Part shown: positions 48,861 through 59,929 of the stretch, piece by piece
How positions within the stretch are numbered: the first letter of the stretch is position 1
Layout of the letters: every line of letters begins with the position of its first letter
Assembly: GCA_033060915.1 (NCBI GenBank)
Contig: CM065377.1
Location: 59,486,683-59,550,682 of the forward strand
DNA length: 64,000 bases
Direction of reading: 5' to 3'
Source: Euryodendron excelsum
Taxonomy: Eukaryota > Streptophyta > Magnoliopsida > Ericales > Pentaphylacaceae
Notes under the pieces: model-generated
What the model saw: the letters and a program-made list of their open reading frames with translations, nothing else
Database searches by the model: none
What the model was told of the DNA's origin: nothing
Position numbers and translations under genes: made by a program

Positions 48861-50085
48861 TGTTTCTTCTATTGTTATTCCTATCACTCGTGAAAGGGAA
48901 GTTTGGCGACTAGAACCTAACATTAGGAAGAAGGTTGATGCCAAACTTCTGGAAGTTCTACTCTCTGGCTAATGCTCTGTAAATACCATTCAGCTCATGA
49001 TATTTGATTATTGTTTCTATGCTTCAAAAAAATTGTTTAATATTTAAAAATTAGAATAGTTTCACTTTATCCCGTTATGACTTGAGCGAAAATCAAATGA
49101 CCTTTAGTGGTTTAAAAGTAAAGACTTGAATTAACCTGTAAAGTGGATGGAATCACAACATAATTGGTGAAATAATGAAAATGCCCATACAAAGGACAAC
49201 CTTTTATTTTGACATAAAATGACAAAATTATCTTTTTAATGTTATATTTTAGAGAGATAAAATAACGAGAATATCCTATGATAAAATGACCTTTAAAGTG
49301 GTTTCGATTCATTTTACAGTTAAGTTTAAATCACAATGAGGTTATGTATTCACTTTGAAATTATAGGAGATTTATCATATTTTTACTCAAACCACAATAG
49401 GATAAAGTATAATTACCTTTTAAAAATTTGAACCAATTCAATTTAAGTTGACCGAGTTAACTTCACTCAATGAAAAAATGAGTCACTCGATAGAAAACTC
49501 AATATATTTCGAGTTTTGGTATTATTTGTCAAATTTTGCCAAACCTCAGTAAGTCAAAGTTTATGTTTGACAAAATTGGGTTATTTCACAAGTATTTATA
49601 TATCATATGTAAATAATGAAAAACATGTATCTTGAGGTGATATCTAACTCATTCATGTTACATAATTAATAAATTATGATGCTATTTGCAAAATGCAAAC
49701 GTAGAAAATAAAAAATGAAGATATGAAATTAATTATTTTCACTATCTTGAGTCATTCTCTACGACAAGAGAAAACCATTACATCAAGGTTTAACTCAGAA
49801 ACTTGACCTTGAGTAGATTCAATTCAATGATATTTTGAGACTTTGAGTAGAGTATGAAATTCCATTTTTTTTTTATTTTGTACGAAATGAATGATTAACG
49901 ACCTTTTTGGCTTGCAATTGTAATTAGAGTGGCATATTTCAGAAATTTTCTTAAGAAAATTGGCAAATTACAGCCTGGTTCAACGTCAATGTATCGTGCC
50001 CAATGAGCCTAGGACCTCCGACCACCAACGCGTGGTAGAAGAGTCATAAACTATGTTGGAACTTGAAACCAAGTAGTTGAAGTCA
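48861..50085 (+). repeat. Proximal copy of the duplicated promoter region (block B)
   Basis: Direct tandem partner of 45824-48830 without the MULE. It ends about 190 bp before the lipase start codon and so includes its promoter. The conserved CCAACGCGTG core is at about 50026-50034 here and 48754-48762 in block A. Confidence 0.8.
50028..50033 (+). promoter_or_regulatory. ACGCGT (CGCG-box) element in the lipase promoter
   Basis: ACGCGT matches the CGCG box bound by CAMTA-type calmodulin-binding activators (family knowledge). It lies about 240 bp before the ATG, inside CCAACGCGTGG, and the same core is kept at 48756-48761 in the duplicate. Function is inference. Confidence 0.4.
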
Positions 50086-50176
50086 AACTTCAAAATCAAC
50101 CATTTAAGTCTCTCTATAAACTCTCTCGCGTGGTACGAGTGTAAACATTTTCCTTGTAACTACATCCACGAATACT

Positions 50177-50183
50177 TATATAA
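50177..50183 (+). promoter_or_regulatory. TATA box of the lipase gene
   Basis: TATATAA followed by ACTCTCTCT lies 96 bp before the ATG at 50273, suggesting a 5' UTR of about 60 nt. The start context ATCACCATGGAG is a strong plant initiation context. Confidence 0.7.
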
Positions 50184-50272
50184 ACTCTCTCTATCACACA
50201 CCTTTTAAGTCTCCACAATAACAAAAGTCACAAGCAATTTCAGGTGACTTACTTGGGATTTAGACTATCACC

Positions 50273-51808
50273 ATGGAGGCGATTTCCTCCACCGTCCACC
50301 GCCACATCCCAGCGGCTCGCCGCCCCGGCACCAATCAGCTTCCCAAAATTCATGCCCAACAACATCTCGTAATTGAAACTCATCCCAATCCCAAAAGATC
50401 CACCCGTCTAGCTGAATCTCTGTCAAACCTCCTACACCTCCATGTTGAAGCACCTACCCAAAAAAATGTTCACCACTCCAATTGGAATTTCCATTTTGAT
50501 GAGGACAAGCACAACACGCCAGCTATGTCTCCTAAGGAAGACATATCCGATAAATGGCGAGAAATCCATGGTTCTTGTGATTGGGACAATCTTCTAGATC
50601 CACTCCACCCTTGGCTACGACGAGAGATCGTCAAGTATGGTGAATTTGCACAAGCAACTTATGATGCTTTTGACTTTGATCCCTTCTCGGAGTATTGTGG
50701 GAGCTGTAGATACAACCGTAACAAGCTATTTGACAAGGTAGGCCTTGCCAAGCATGGCTACAAGATGAGCAAGTACATTCATGCCATGTCCCACATGGAC
50801 GTGCCTCGTTGGCTCGAGAGGTCAAGCATTGGCCAAACATGGAGCAAGGATTCCAATTGGATGGGATTTGTAGCGGTGAGCGATGATGCAGAGTCGCGTC
50901 GAATAGGGAGGAGAGATATAGTTGTCGCGTGGCGGGGCACAGTGGTGCCCTCGGAGTGGTATGAGGATCTACAGAGGAAGTTAGAGCCGGTTGGGCACGG
51001 AGAAGCGAAAGTGGAACATGGGTTTTTAAGCATTTACACATCTAAGAGTGATGCTACTAGGTATAACAAGTCAAGTGCCTCGGAGCAAGTCATGAAAGAA
51101 GTGAAAAGGCTAGTGGAATTGTACAAGAGAAGAGGTGAAGAAGTCAGCCTAACCATCACCGGACATAGCTTAGGTGGTGCATTGGCTCTCCTCAACGCCT
51201 ATGAAGCTGCAGCCTCTCTTCCTGGCCTTCCCATGAGTGTCATATCATTTGGTGCTCCTAGGGTTGGGAACATTGCCTTCCGGGATGAGATTTATCAAAT
51301 GGGAGTAAAGACGTTGCGCGTGGTTGTAAAGCAAGACGTAGTCCCTCGGATGCCAGGGATCGTTTTCAATGAAAGTTTACAGAAGTTTGATGATTTCACC
51401 GGAACCCTAGAGTGGGTATATACCCATGTTGGAGCTGAATTAAAGCTCGATGTACGTTCTTCCCCTTATCTTAAGCGTGGATTCAACTTGCTAGGGTTTC
51501 ATATGCTCGAGACATACCTTCATCTTGCTGATGGATTCCTTAGTACAACCTCAACATTCCGGTCCAATGCTCGAAGGGATGTTGCCTTGGTGAACAAGGC
51601 TTGTGACATGCTTGTGGATGAGCTGAGGATTCCTTCATGTTGGTTTCAATTGGAAAACAAGGGTTTAGTATGCAATGCTCATGGCAGGTGGGTCAAACCC
51701 AAAAGGGATCCAGAAGACATACCTTCACCTATTAGAGAAGAAGTGCAGGCCCATGCAATTGAGATGCAGGAAAGTTTTAAAGCACTTGAACCCTTGTTAA
51801 TTGTGTAA
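50273..51808 (+). CDS. DLAH: DAD1-like acylhydrolase / phospholipase A1 (class-3 lipase), intronless
   Basis: A single uninterrupted frame of 511 aa. The product is an alpha/beta-hydrolase of the DAD1-like lipase group, which releases fatty acids from phospho-, galacto- or lysophospholipids in plastids or mitochondria (family knowledge). Residues 1-90 are poorly conserved, basic and rich in S, T and H, as expected of an organelle transit peptide. The mature part starts near DKWREIHGSCDWDNLLDPLHPWLR. The nucleophile elbow is GHSLGG (297-302), with Ser299. Likely partners are Asp355 (VVKQDVVPRMPG) and His410 (HMLETYLH), completing the triad. VVAWRGTV around 220 fits the oxyanion region of class-3 lipases. 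ERD4 lies about 19 kb upstream on the same strand, as its Arabidopsis counterpart lies beside DLAH (At1g30370), which favours DLAH over the PLA1-I-gamma paralogues, though the sequence alone does not exclude those. Confidence 0.93.
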   Translation: MEAISSTVHRHIPAARRPGTNQLPKIHAQQHLVIETHPNPKRSTRLAESLSNLLHLHVEAPTQKNVHHSNWNFHFDEDKHNTPAMSPKEDISDKWREIHGSCDWDNLLDPLHPWLRREIVKYGEFAQATYDAFDFDPFSEYCGSCRYNRNKLFDKVGLAKHGYKMSKYIHAMSHMDVPRWLERSSIGQTWSKDSNWMGFVAVSDDAESRRIGRRDIVVAWRGTVVPSEWYEDLQRKLEPVGHGEAKVEHGFLSIYTSKSDATRYNKSSASEQVMKEVKRLVELYKRRGEEVSLTITGHSLGGALALLNAYEAAASLPGLPMSVISFGAPRVGNIAFRDEIYQMGVKTLRVVVKQDVVPRMPGIVFNESLQKFDDFTGTLEWVYTHVGAELKLDVRSSPYLKRGFNLLGFHMLETYLHLADGFLSTTSTFRSNARRDVALVNKACDMLVDELRIPSCWFQLENKGLVCNAHGRWVKPKRDPEDIPSPIREEVQAHAIEMQESFKALEPLLIV

Positions 51809-51903
51809 TCTAAAGATTTTGTGTGAAAATACTATTGATTTTTTTTTTTTAAAAAGAAGTCCAATTTTATACACATGAATTGTCATCTATGTATGTCTGT
51901 AGT

Positions 51904-52135
51904 GTTGGAGAGCTTGATATCATGTATTGAGGTCCTTACCAATAACAGTTTAAACTTTTGAATCAAGTAATGACTTACCATGGTACTAGAGCTAAGGTTG
52001 AGAGAAGTTTTGGGTTCAAGTCTATCAGTCTACATCTCTATATGTTGCACGGGAGAGAGGGTGTTGTAGGTCTTAATATGCATTGTTGAAGCCCTAACTT
52101 AGCAGCTTAAACTTTTGGGTCAAGTAGTACGTGTA
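51904..52135 (+). mobile_element. TRIM (miniature LTR retrotransposon) relic
   Basis: The parts sit in canonical order in about 230 bp. Terminal repeat 1 starts TGTTGGAG (51904) and ends …AGTTTAAACTTTTGAATCAAGTAATGACTTACCA. Next is TGGTACTAGAGC (51981-51992), one base off the Met-tRNA primer site, then a purine tract GGGAGAGAGGG (52051-52061). Terminal repeat 2 starts TGTTGTAGG (52062) and contains GCTTAAACTTTTGGGTCAAGTAGTA. There is no coding sequence. Confidence 0.6.
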
Positions 52136-53104
52136 GGTCAATAGGCAATAATGTAAAATCAATTTCAACAAAAAGAAAATTCAAATATAAATAATGAAAC
52201 TATAAGAGGTTCCTTCTGCTAGAGTATTGGAACACAAGCAGATTCGGATAAATACTAGCAAAAATTGGAGAATCCGTGTGTAATCTGAAGGTCATAACCA
52301 TCAAGAGAAACTTATCTCGTCGTATAGGAGTTTTTTTTTTTCTTTCAATTACTATACTATACTACATGTTTTCTATATATAGACTCGCGCACACACACGT
52401 TCTCTATTTGTGAATTTAATTATTCCTTTTGTTGTGAGCTAAACAAGTTACAAATTTGTATCCATATTTCCGATGAGACTAAAGTTCGGGTTGAGCTAGC
52501 CAAGCACAGTCAGACCCAGGTTCTAGGCCGAAAAGTTTGAACGATTAAGCTGGTAATAAAATTTCAGGTCAAATGGACAGAACTAGCAAAGACCAAGCGA
52601 TGGAATTAGTATTTGCAAAGGTGTTGCACAAGCGAAAGGTGTGTCATTCATCATAAGTTGACCCATGTGAAGTGGAGTAGCAAGGCTAGTTCAGTAGTAG
52701 CGGAGCCCCCAAAGAAGAAGCGGAGTTAGCTCGGAGCCTATTTGGTTTTTTTTAAAGAAAATGATAGGAAGAGGAGAGAGAGAGAGATTTAAAATTTTTC
52801 TTCCATTTTCTATTCCTTTTTCTTTCTCTTTATTTCTTAGGTAGAATCAAATAAGGAAAGGAAAAATCTCCTTTTTAATTTAAAAATCTCCCTTCTCTTC
52901 CCTCACAGCGATGCCCCTAGGGCTAGCTTGAGGCAACTTGAGATCTAACACGGCAACTTCAAATGAGGTTTCTTTTTTAAATATTTTTTAATTTGTTGCA
53001 AAATTTTGTTATGTTAAAATTTTCTTATATCAGTGCTTTTTTTTCTAAAATTAATTAGTGTGTCGATTTTGTGCTTTCTTTTTTCTAATAGTTCTTTTTT
53101 AATT
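52136..53104. other. Intergenic DNA 3' of the lipase, no gene seen
   Basis: AT-rich, with low-complexity T and GA stretches (52769-52787). No supported gene. Confidence 0.5.
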
Positions 53105-53445
53105 TTTATTTTTTTGGACTGCGTTTTTTGTTTAAAAAAAATGCAGAAACTATATAAGGCTTTTACTATAGCATATAAAGTTTAAAACATTTGGGGTCCT
53201 TCAAAATGTTTTTGTACAATTTATTTTTTTGGCCCAATTTTGACTCATCATCCCGCTCTCCATGGCTAGCTATTTTTATTCTTTTGGATGGCATTTTTTG
53301 TTTACAAAAAAGATGTAAAAATTATATAGGGCTTATACTATAGCATATAAGGTTTTAAAAAATTTGGGGCCCTTCAAAATTTTTTTGTACAATTTATTCT
53401 TTTGGCCCAATTTTGACTCATCATCCCACTCTCCAAGGCTGGCTA
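53105..53445 (+). repeat. Tandem duplication, about 170-bp period
   Basis: Two copies share ACTATAGCATATAA(A/G)GTTT, TTTGGGG(T/C)CCTTCAAAAT, TTGTACAATTTATT and TTTTGGCCCAATTTTGACTCATCATCCC(G/A)CTCTCCA(T/A)GGCT. Non-coding. Confidence 0.85.
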
Positions 53446-53995
53446 CTGCATACCAAAAAAAAAAAGTAGCTTCGGATAATATCGTAAATTGGGAAATAGA
53501 TGATCGATTCAAATTAATTGCTAATATTAAGAAGGAAAATGCTATATATAGTTCTCTTTCTCAATCCCTTTTCTCACTTGTAGATACAAGTAAATGGGTC
53601 CTATATGAATTTATTAATCTGAGTTTTACAGTCTTGTATCTAGGAGTGAAAGAAGTAATTGATTGTACGTAGTATTACTCTACTAAGAATGATCATGCAG
53701 TCATGCCTATATATATAGAGTCATTCCTGTATATATGGAGTAAGGTTATATATAATCCTATTTCTCAATCACTTTTCCCACTCTTAGGCACAAGGCTATA
53801 TGATCCACATTAATAAATTCGTGTGAGACCCATTCACTTGTGTTTAGGAGGTGAGAAAAAAAATTACATGCATCATTTTTCATATATATATATATAAATA
53901 CATATATTCTACCAATAATTTATCAAAATTACAACTGAGTAAATATAGAATACATGATACAATATACAAAATAAAGAAAAGAATACACTGACCTA

Positions 53996-54109
53996 TGAGA
54001 TTGTAAGGCACAACCATGTCACTATCCTAATGTTCTATGTCGCCTTACATGAAGGTGCAATCGGACATCAAAGGTCCCAATTGGTTCAAACCAAGTGCTT
54101 ACAATCTCA
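53996..54109. repeat. Short inverted repeat, possible miniature element
   Basis: TGAGATTGTAAGGCAC (53996-54011) and GTGCTTACAATCTCA (54095-54109) are inverted copies apart from one extra base, bounding about 114 bp. It could be a small MITE or a chance hairpin. Confidence 0.4.
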
Positions 54110-54339
54110 CAAGCCAGCCTCTTCATATTGTATGTTATATAGGGTCAATTATTATTCTGACAAATAATTGGTAGGATATATATGTTGAAATCTTATTGTT
54201 TTACTCATATTTTGTGCAAACCACGTTACTCCATAGCTGAATCAGAACCAAAATGTATATCTGTACTATATCTAACAGAAGACTATACCAATGCGCTTAT
54301 GCATTTATATTACAATAATGCTCTTAAACTAACCAATGT

Positions 54340-56330
54340 GTGACACCCCCAACCTTCTCAAGGATCTTAAAGGGTTCAATAAATCGTGGTGACAACTTCC
54401 CATTACAGCTAAACCTCATTAACCCTTTACTAGGAGCAACTTTAAGAAATACATGGTTTACAACCTGAAATGCCAAAGGTCATCTTCTCCGATCTGCATA
54501 ACTCTTTTGGCAACTTTGTGCCGTGAGAAATCGTTGTCGTATCATCTTAATCTTTTCGGTGGTCTTGTGGACTAAGTTTGGTCCCATGGTAGCTGTCTCC
54601 CCTATCTCGGTCTAACAAATAGGTGATCTACAAGGTCTTTCATCGGTGCCTCAAATGGTGCCATTTTAATGTTGGACAGGTAATTGTTGTTGTAAGCGAA
54701 TTCTACTAATGGTAAGTGACCTTCCAAACTGTCTGGAAAGTTTAACACACAAGCTTGTAATATATCTTCCAAAATCTGGATAGTCTGCTCTGATTAGCCA
54801 TCGGGCTGAGGATGAAAAGCCGTGCTAAAGTGTAACTGTAGTTAGGGCCATATGTAAACTCTTCCAAAACTGTCTGTGAGATGCGAGTCTCGATCTAAGA
54901 CAATGGATATTGTAACACCATGAAGTCTCATTATCTCCCGAATGTATAAGATGCTAAGAACGTCCACTGAATCTCTACTTCGAATAGGAAGGAAATGTAC
55001 TGACTTGGTCAACTTATCAACCACAACCCAAATAGCATCATGTCCTTTTAGTGATCTTGGAAGTCCTGACACAAAATCCATAGTGACGTCCTCCCATTTT
55101 CATTCCACCAAGGGTAATGGTTTCAACAATCCTGTCAGTTTCTGGTGCTCGGTTTTAACTTGTGGACACGTTAGGCATTTAGCTATGAATCATGCCATAT
55201 CTCCCTTCATTTCCTTTCACCAAAACTAACGGCAGAAATCATGATACATTTTCTTGTTTCTAGGATGAACTGTGAGTCGAGAATGATGGAACTCTCTAAG
55301 AACATTGTCTTGGCAAGCCAACAGTACAAATAACTTACCTCGAAACCTCAAACTCTGGTCAGGATGAATCGTCCAGTCTTTAAGTCTATCATCACCCAAA
55401 ACTCGAACACGAATCTCCTTTGCTTCAGTGTCTTGTTGGACTTTACTCATAAAAGCCGATTGCATGACAAGAGCAAACAACCTCGCCTGATCCTTAGACT
55501 CTCCAAGGCATGGGTCAAACTCCCTAATGTCTTCTAATATCTCCCATTCTCGAATAGTAAGACAACCTAAACTACTGCATGTCCTCCTACTCAATGCATC
55601 TGCCATAACATTTACTTTCCTTAGGTGATATTATAACTCGAAATCATTGTCCTCCATATGCTCCATCCACTGTCGTCGCCGTAAATTCAAATCCTTTTGA
55701 GAAAAAAGGTATTTAAGGCTTTTTTGATTCGAAAATACCTCAAACTGCTCTTTGTACAAGTAATGCCTCTAACTCTTTAAAGCAAACACCACGTCTTCTA
55801 ACTCCAAATCATGCATCGGATGGTTCCTCTCGCGAGTCTTTCACTGTTGTGAACCATAAGCTACAAACTTTCTTGCTTACACTAATGCGCATCCCAAACC
55901 TTCTTAGGAATTGTCACAATAGATGGTATAGCCCACCCTACTCTCGGGGATCACTAAAACTGGGGCAGTGGTCAATGTTTTCTTTAATTCTTAAAATGCT
56001 TGCTCATAACCTTATACCAAATGAACTTAACTTCCTTACGGGTAAGTCGGGTTGTTGGTGCTGCCAAGCATGAGAAATCCTCCACGAATTGATGTTAAAA
56101 ACCTGCTAGACGCAAGAAACTACGTATCTTAAGCACACTTCTTGGCCTTTCCCAATTCATAATTGCTTCAATCTTAGATGGATCCACTTGACACTCCATC
56201 TTTTGAAAAACCACATGCCCAGAATTTAACCTCCGATAGCCAAAATTCGCACTTCTCATATTTAGCATAAAGTCGATGCTCTCTCAAGGTCTGTAATACT
56301 ATTCTCAAATGGTCTTCGTGCTCTAATTAC
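54340..56330 (-). mobile_element. Truncated Ty3/Gypsy (chromovirus-like) pol relic
   Basis: Minus-strand translation gives, in order, the end of reverse transcriptase (EHRLYAKYEKCEFW, near 56240-56290), RNase H remnants (LELEDVVFALKS, MADALSRR at 55583-55606), the integrase zinc-binding start (HHSRLTVHP, CPQVKTEHQ), the integrase core (MDFVSGLPRSLKGHDAIWVV from 55081 down, with D then later VLDRDS) and the integrase C-terminus KLSPRFIEPF (near 54370-54400). Stops and frameshifts break it, for example at 55769 and 55640. The catalytic half of reverse transcriptase, protease and gag are missing, cut off near 56330. No LTR was paired with it. Confidence 0.85.
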
Positions 56331-57224
56331 ATTATTAAAGTTTAACTTATTTGCTTTGATATGTACTTTGTTAGTCTTAGAATAATGTTATATTTATGTT
56401 TTTAGTCTAATAAAGTTTATTTGAATATTTTGTAGGGTTTTGGAGTGAATCGGAGCATCCGGGAGTGTTTGAGAGCATTTGGAAGAGAAACTGGGACAAA
56501 TGAGAAAAATTGGCCAAACTTGACAAGAATGTCCGAACATGTGTCCGGATATCCCATAATGATGTAAGAATGTTCGGACACCCTAGGGAACTTTAGAGTC
56601 TTGAATCAAGAACAAAGTCAGGATGTTTGGACACATGTCCGGACACCTTGAGAAACTTCAGATGCTCAAATCAAGAATAAAGTTAGGATGTGTCCGGATA
56701 CACTAACAGATGTCCGGATACTAGTTCGAGCACTCTGTACCACTTCTGCAATCTTCACTTTTTTGGATTCCGAAACTTGAGTAGGGAGTTCGGACACTTG
56801 TCTGGACACCCTTGGGAATTTATATAGTGTCCAAACATCTGTCCCGACACCCTACAGAGATCCAACTTTTTATGTAATTTTAAACTTATAAATAGTTCCT
56901 TGTAAACCCTAATTTGAGGGGCTGAGATTGAGACTTTATTTTTAGACTTAGAGATAGTATTAAAGAGCTTTTATATTGTCTTCTTTCATGAGATAAATAA
57001 TATTCTTGTCTTTGGTTCCATTGCTTTCAATACAAACTTTAGATTTCATTATGTTCATGAGTAGCTAATTTTCCCTTCTTGGCAAGAGACGTGAAGGTTG
57101 TTCGGGGATTGATGATTTAACAAGGTATTCAAGACACGATCCCTTAGAGATTACTTAAACTCTTTTAGACATAATCCCCATTCATGACATTACCAAGCTA
57201 ACATTGTTAATCAATCTAGGGAGT
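56331..57224 (+). mobile_element. LTR-like fragment with TGTCCGGACA palindromes
   Basis: The part at 56536-56850 holds at least seven copies of a palindrome close to TGTCCGGACAC (56538, 56571, 56634, 56690, 56711, 56790, 56826), spaced about 25-80 bp. Downstream are a TATA-like stretch and GAGATTGAGAC-rich leader DNA. It has no coding frame. It seems cut at its right by the element that starts TGTAAGCACCCC at 57225. Assignment to an LTR is inference. Confidence 0.45.
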
Positions 57225-57949
57225 TGTAAGCACCCCATTTTTGACCACTCGGTAGTCTACGGTTCGTCCAGACTTGTACTCAAGTCAATATGGACGTATT
57301 CCAATCGAAACCAACTCTCTAAGTCTAATCCCGTCTATCTATCGCTTCGTGGGCCCACCAGGCCCAAGGAGAGGCAAAAGAACCAAAATGCCCTTAGGGG
57401 CATTGCCCTTTCCAATTCCTTTTCTAAATTCCAATCCCTCTCTCCAAACAGTTGATTCCTCGAGACGGTAACTCTACTCCAATAGGCACGTCTTTTCAAA
57501 GACGGTAAGTCCCCTTTCTATTCCAATAGGCACGTCTTTTCGAAGATGGTAAGTCCCCTTTTCCAACTCCAATTCCAATCCCTCTTTCGAGACAGTTGAT
57601 TCCTCAAGACGGTAAATCTATTCCATCAGGTGCGTCTTTTCGAAGACGGTAAGTCCTCTTTCCAATTCCAATTCTAATCCCTCTCTCGAGACAGTTGATT
57701 CCTCGAGACAGTAATTCTATCCAATCTGGCACGTTTTTTGAAGAAAATCTCTTCAGAACGGTAAGTCCCTTTAAACCTGTTGACCGAGACGAGACCCCAA
57801 GTCCCCTAGATGGTAGAACGGTCCACCTTTGGCGCCTGCTAGCCCGCCAATGCAGAAATGTCCGTCTAAGAAAGTTCACTTCTTAGGCGCTAAGTCCCTT
57901 TAGTAGCTTCTCGAGATCAGGCAGTCTCGGGAATGATCGCGAACCGTCA

Positions 57950-58078
57950 GAGTAGCGAAAATACTCACAAAACATCACAACCATCAGAGTAGCGGAAATA
58001 CTCACAAACAGGTCGATATAGGGAATTGCCAACAAACCCTTGTATCACACGACCGCCGTTAGAGTGGCAGAAACACTC
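57950..58078 (+). repeat. Hairpin motifs in unit A (three copies)
   Basis: GAGTA-GCGAAAA-TACTC (57950-57966), GAGTA-GCGGAAA-TACTC (57987-58003) and GAGTG-GCAGAAA-CACTC (58062-58078). The third changes both arms together, keeping the pairing. Confidence 0.85.
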
Positions 58079-59102
58079 AAAACCTAGGTCAACACCGGTG
58101 CCTGCTAGCCCACTTCGGTAAAAAATGACCAAACTACCCCTTGGGCTTTTTCTGGCACGTTTCTCGAGAACACACGTGAGTCCTCAGAATGGTAAGTCCA
58201 ACCTTCCAAGATTGTCTTAAAAGCAATTCGTCATGTGTAGGTGCCTTCTAGTCAGTTTCGGGCTAATTCCAAGACTTTTCAGTCAAGATGACCATTTTGC
58301 CTATAGGCATCCAAGCGCCCCAGAGACCACACCGGATCTGGGTATCAAATAAGTAACCTCTCGAGAATGCTTCTTATAGTGTTCTCAACCTTTCTTTATT
58401 TTTTCGGATTATTTCGAGTCAGTTTCGGCAAACCCGGTGCGAAATGATCGTTTTGCCCCTGGTGGGCCGGTCGCCTTTTCTGCCCACCCCGGCTTTGGGT
58501 ATCAAATCGGTAACCTCCCAAGAATGCTTCTTGTAGTATTCCCGACCTTCCTTTATCTTTTTGGATCATTCTGAGTCAATTCTGGCAAACCCGGTGCGAA
58601 ATGACCGTTTTGGCCCGTGGTGGGCCGGTTGCCTTTTCCAACCACACCGGCTTTGGGTATCAAACCGGTAGCCTCTTGGGAATATTCTAAATGATGTTTC
58701 CAAGTCTTGAGTCTTTTTTTAGGATATTCTGAATCCGTCCTGGCAGCTTTCCGGTCCGATTGACTGTTTTGCGCCTGATGGCCTGGTCTACCCTTCCGAT
58801 AATCCTATCCTCATTTTTCAAGTCAAATACCTCCAGAGCACTGTTCTAAGGGTTCCTGCCCTTTTCCGGCCTTCCGGGTCATTCTCGGCCTCTTCAAATC
58901 ATTCCCGGACTTTCCGAAGTCACTCCTAGTGAAGCCAGGCTAAAAATTACATGGTAGTCACTAGTACAGGCGCCCAAATATTTCCAAGATACGTTGCTTA
59001 CCGACCTTAAAACTTTTCTAATTGGCTGGCACCACTACTAGTAGCGCCAAGAGCATTTTTGGCCTGGTGCCACTACAACAGGCGCTAGGTCTATCCCTTG
59101 TC

Positions 59103-59110
59103 TATAAATA
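59103..59110 (+). promoter_or_regulatory. TATA box of retroelement unit A
   Basis: TATAAATACAGAGCCTC; the same 17 bases recur in unit B at 61367. Confidence 0.7.
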
Positions 59111-59929
59111 CAGAGCCTCCTCCAATGTGAAAAAGATCCACAAACTCAGTCTAAAAACTCTACTTTTCGATATTTAGAGCACGTAGCCTCTTTAAACCCT
59201 AGTCTCCTTAGGTTTTCCAAACCCTAGCCTCTATACACAAACCTAAGCGTTCTATACACTCATACACTAGCCTCCAAAGCCTCTTTTGAAGACTTGAAGT
59301 ACTGCAAACTGAAGCCTTAAAGATTGAAGACAAAGATCAAGACGAGGACCGAAGAAAAGCAAGGCGCGCAAAGCAAAGTAAAATAGACAAGACAAGGTAG
59401 GTTTTCTTTTTACGTTTCTGCACTTCTCCCTCTCTCTTCTCCCTCCTAACCCACTTGGATTTTCTTCTATTTTAATCCCCCATCTTTCCCCCCCTTTTCT
59501 TTGCATGCTTGAAACAAGGGGATTCCCAGTCTATGTGTAGGATTAGACTATTGGAGGGTCACCATGTCAGGGGCTTTCTTTTAGTCTAACCGGAGACCAC
59601 GTGGGTTTGGTGTAAGCACCCCATTTTTGACCGCTCGGCAGTCTACACTCCGTTCAGACTTGTTTTCAAGTCATTATGGACATATTCCAATCGAATCCAA
59701 TCCTCTAGTCTAAATTCCGTCTCTCCATCGCTTCGCGGGCCTGTCAGGCCTAAATAGAGGCAAAATGACCAAAATGCCCTTAGGGGCATTGTCCTTTCTT
59801 ATTCCAATTTCGATCCCTCTCTCTAGACAGTTTATTCCTCGAGACGGTCCGAGTAGCAAAACACTCACCAAACCGTCAGAGTGGCAGAAACACTCACACC
59901 GTCAGAATGGCGGAAACACTCAAAACCCA

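Larger units (their letters stand above)
57225..59610 (+). mobile_element. Retroelement LTR/leader unit A
   Basis: It starts TGTAAGCACCCCATTTTTGACC, as does unit B exactly 2,386 bp later. Order inside: tandem CGAGACAGTTGATTCCTCGAGACGG/GGCACGTCTTTTCGAAGACGGTAAG repeats (57450-57740), three hairpin motifs (57950-58078), a 158-bp repeat around ATGACCGTTTTGCCCC (58280-58700), 'aggcgcc' palindromes, a TATAAATA box (59103-59110), a leader with CAAACCCTAG phrases, and a splice-donor-like AAG|GTAGGT near 59395. The order fits LTR promoter plus 5' leader of a large Gypsy-type element; the family is uncertain. No CA end or primer site was found at the unit border. Confidence 0.6.

Noticed and set aside
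50631..51041. 136-codon open frame on the minus strand inside the lipase gene
   Set aside because: It is a shadow of the real lipase reading frame, whose family motifs are on the plus strand.
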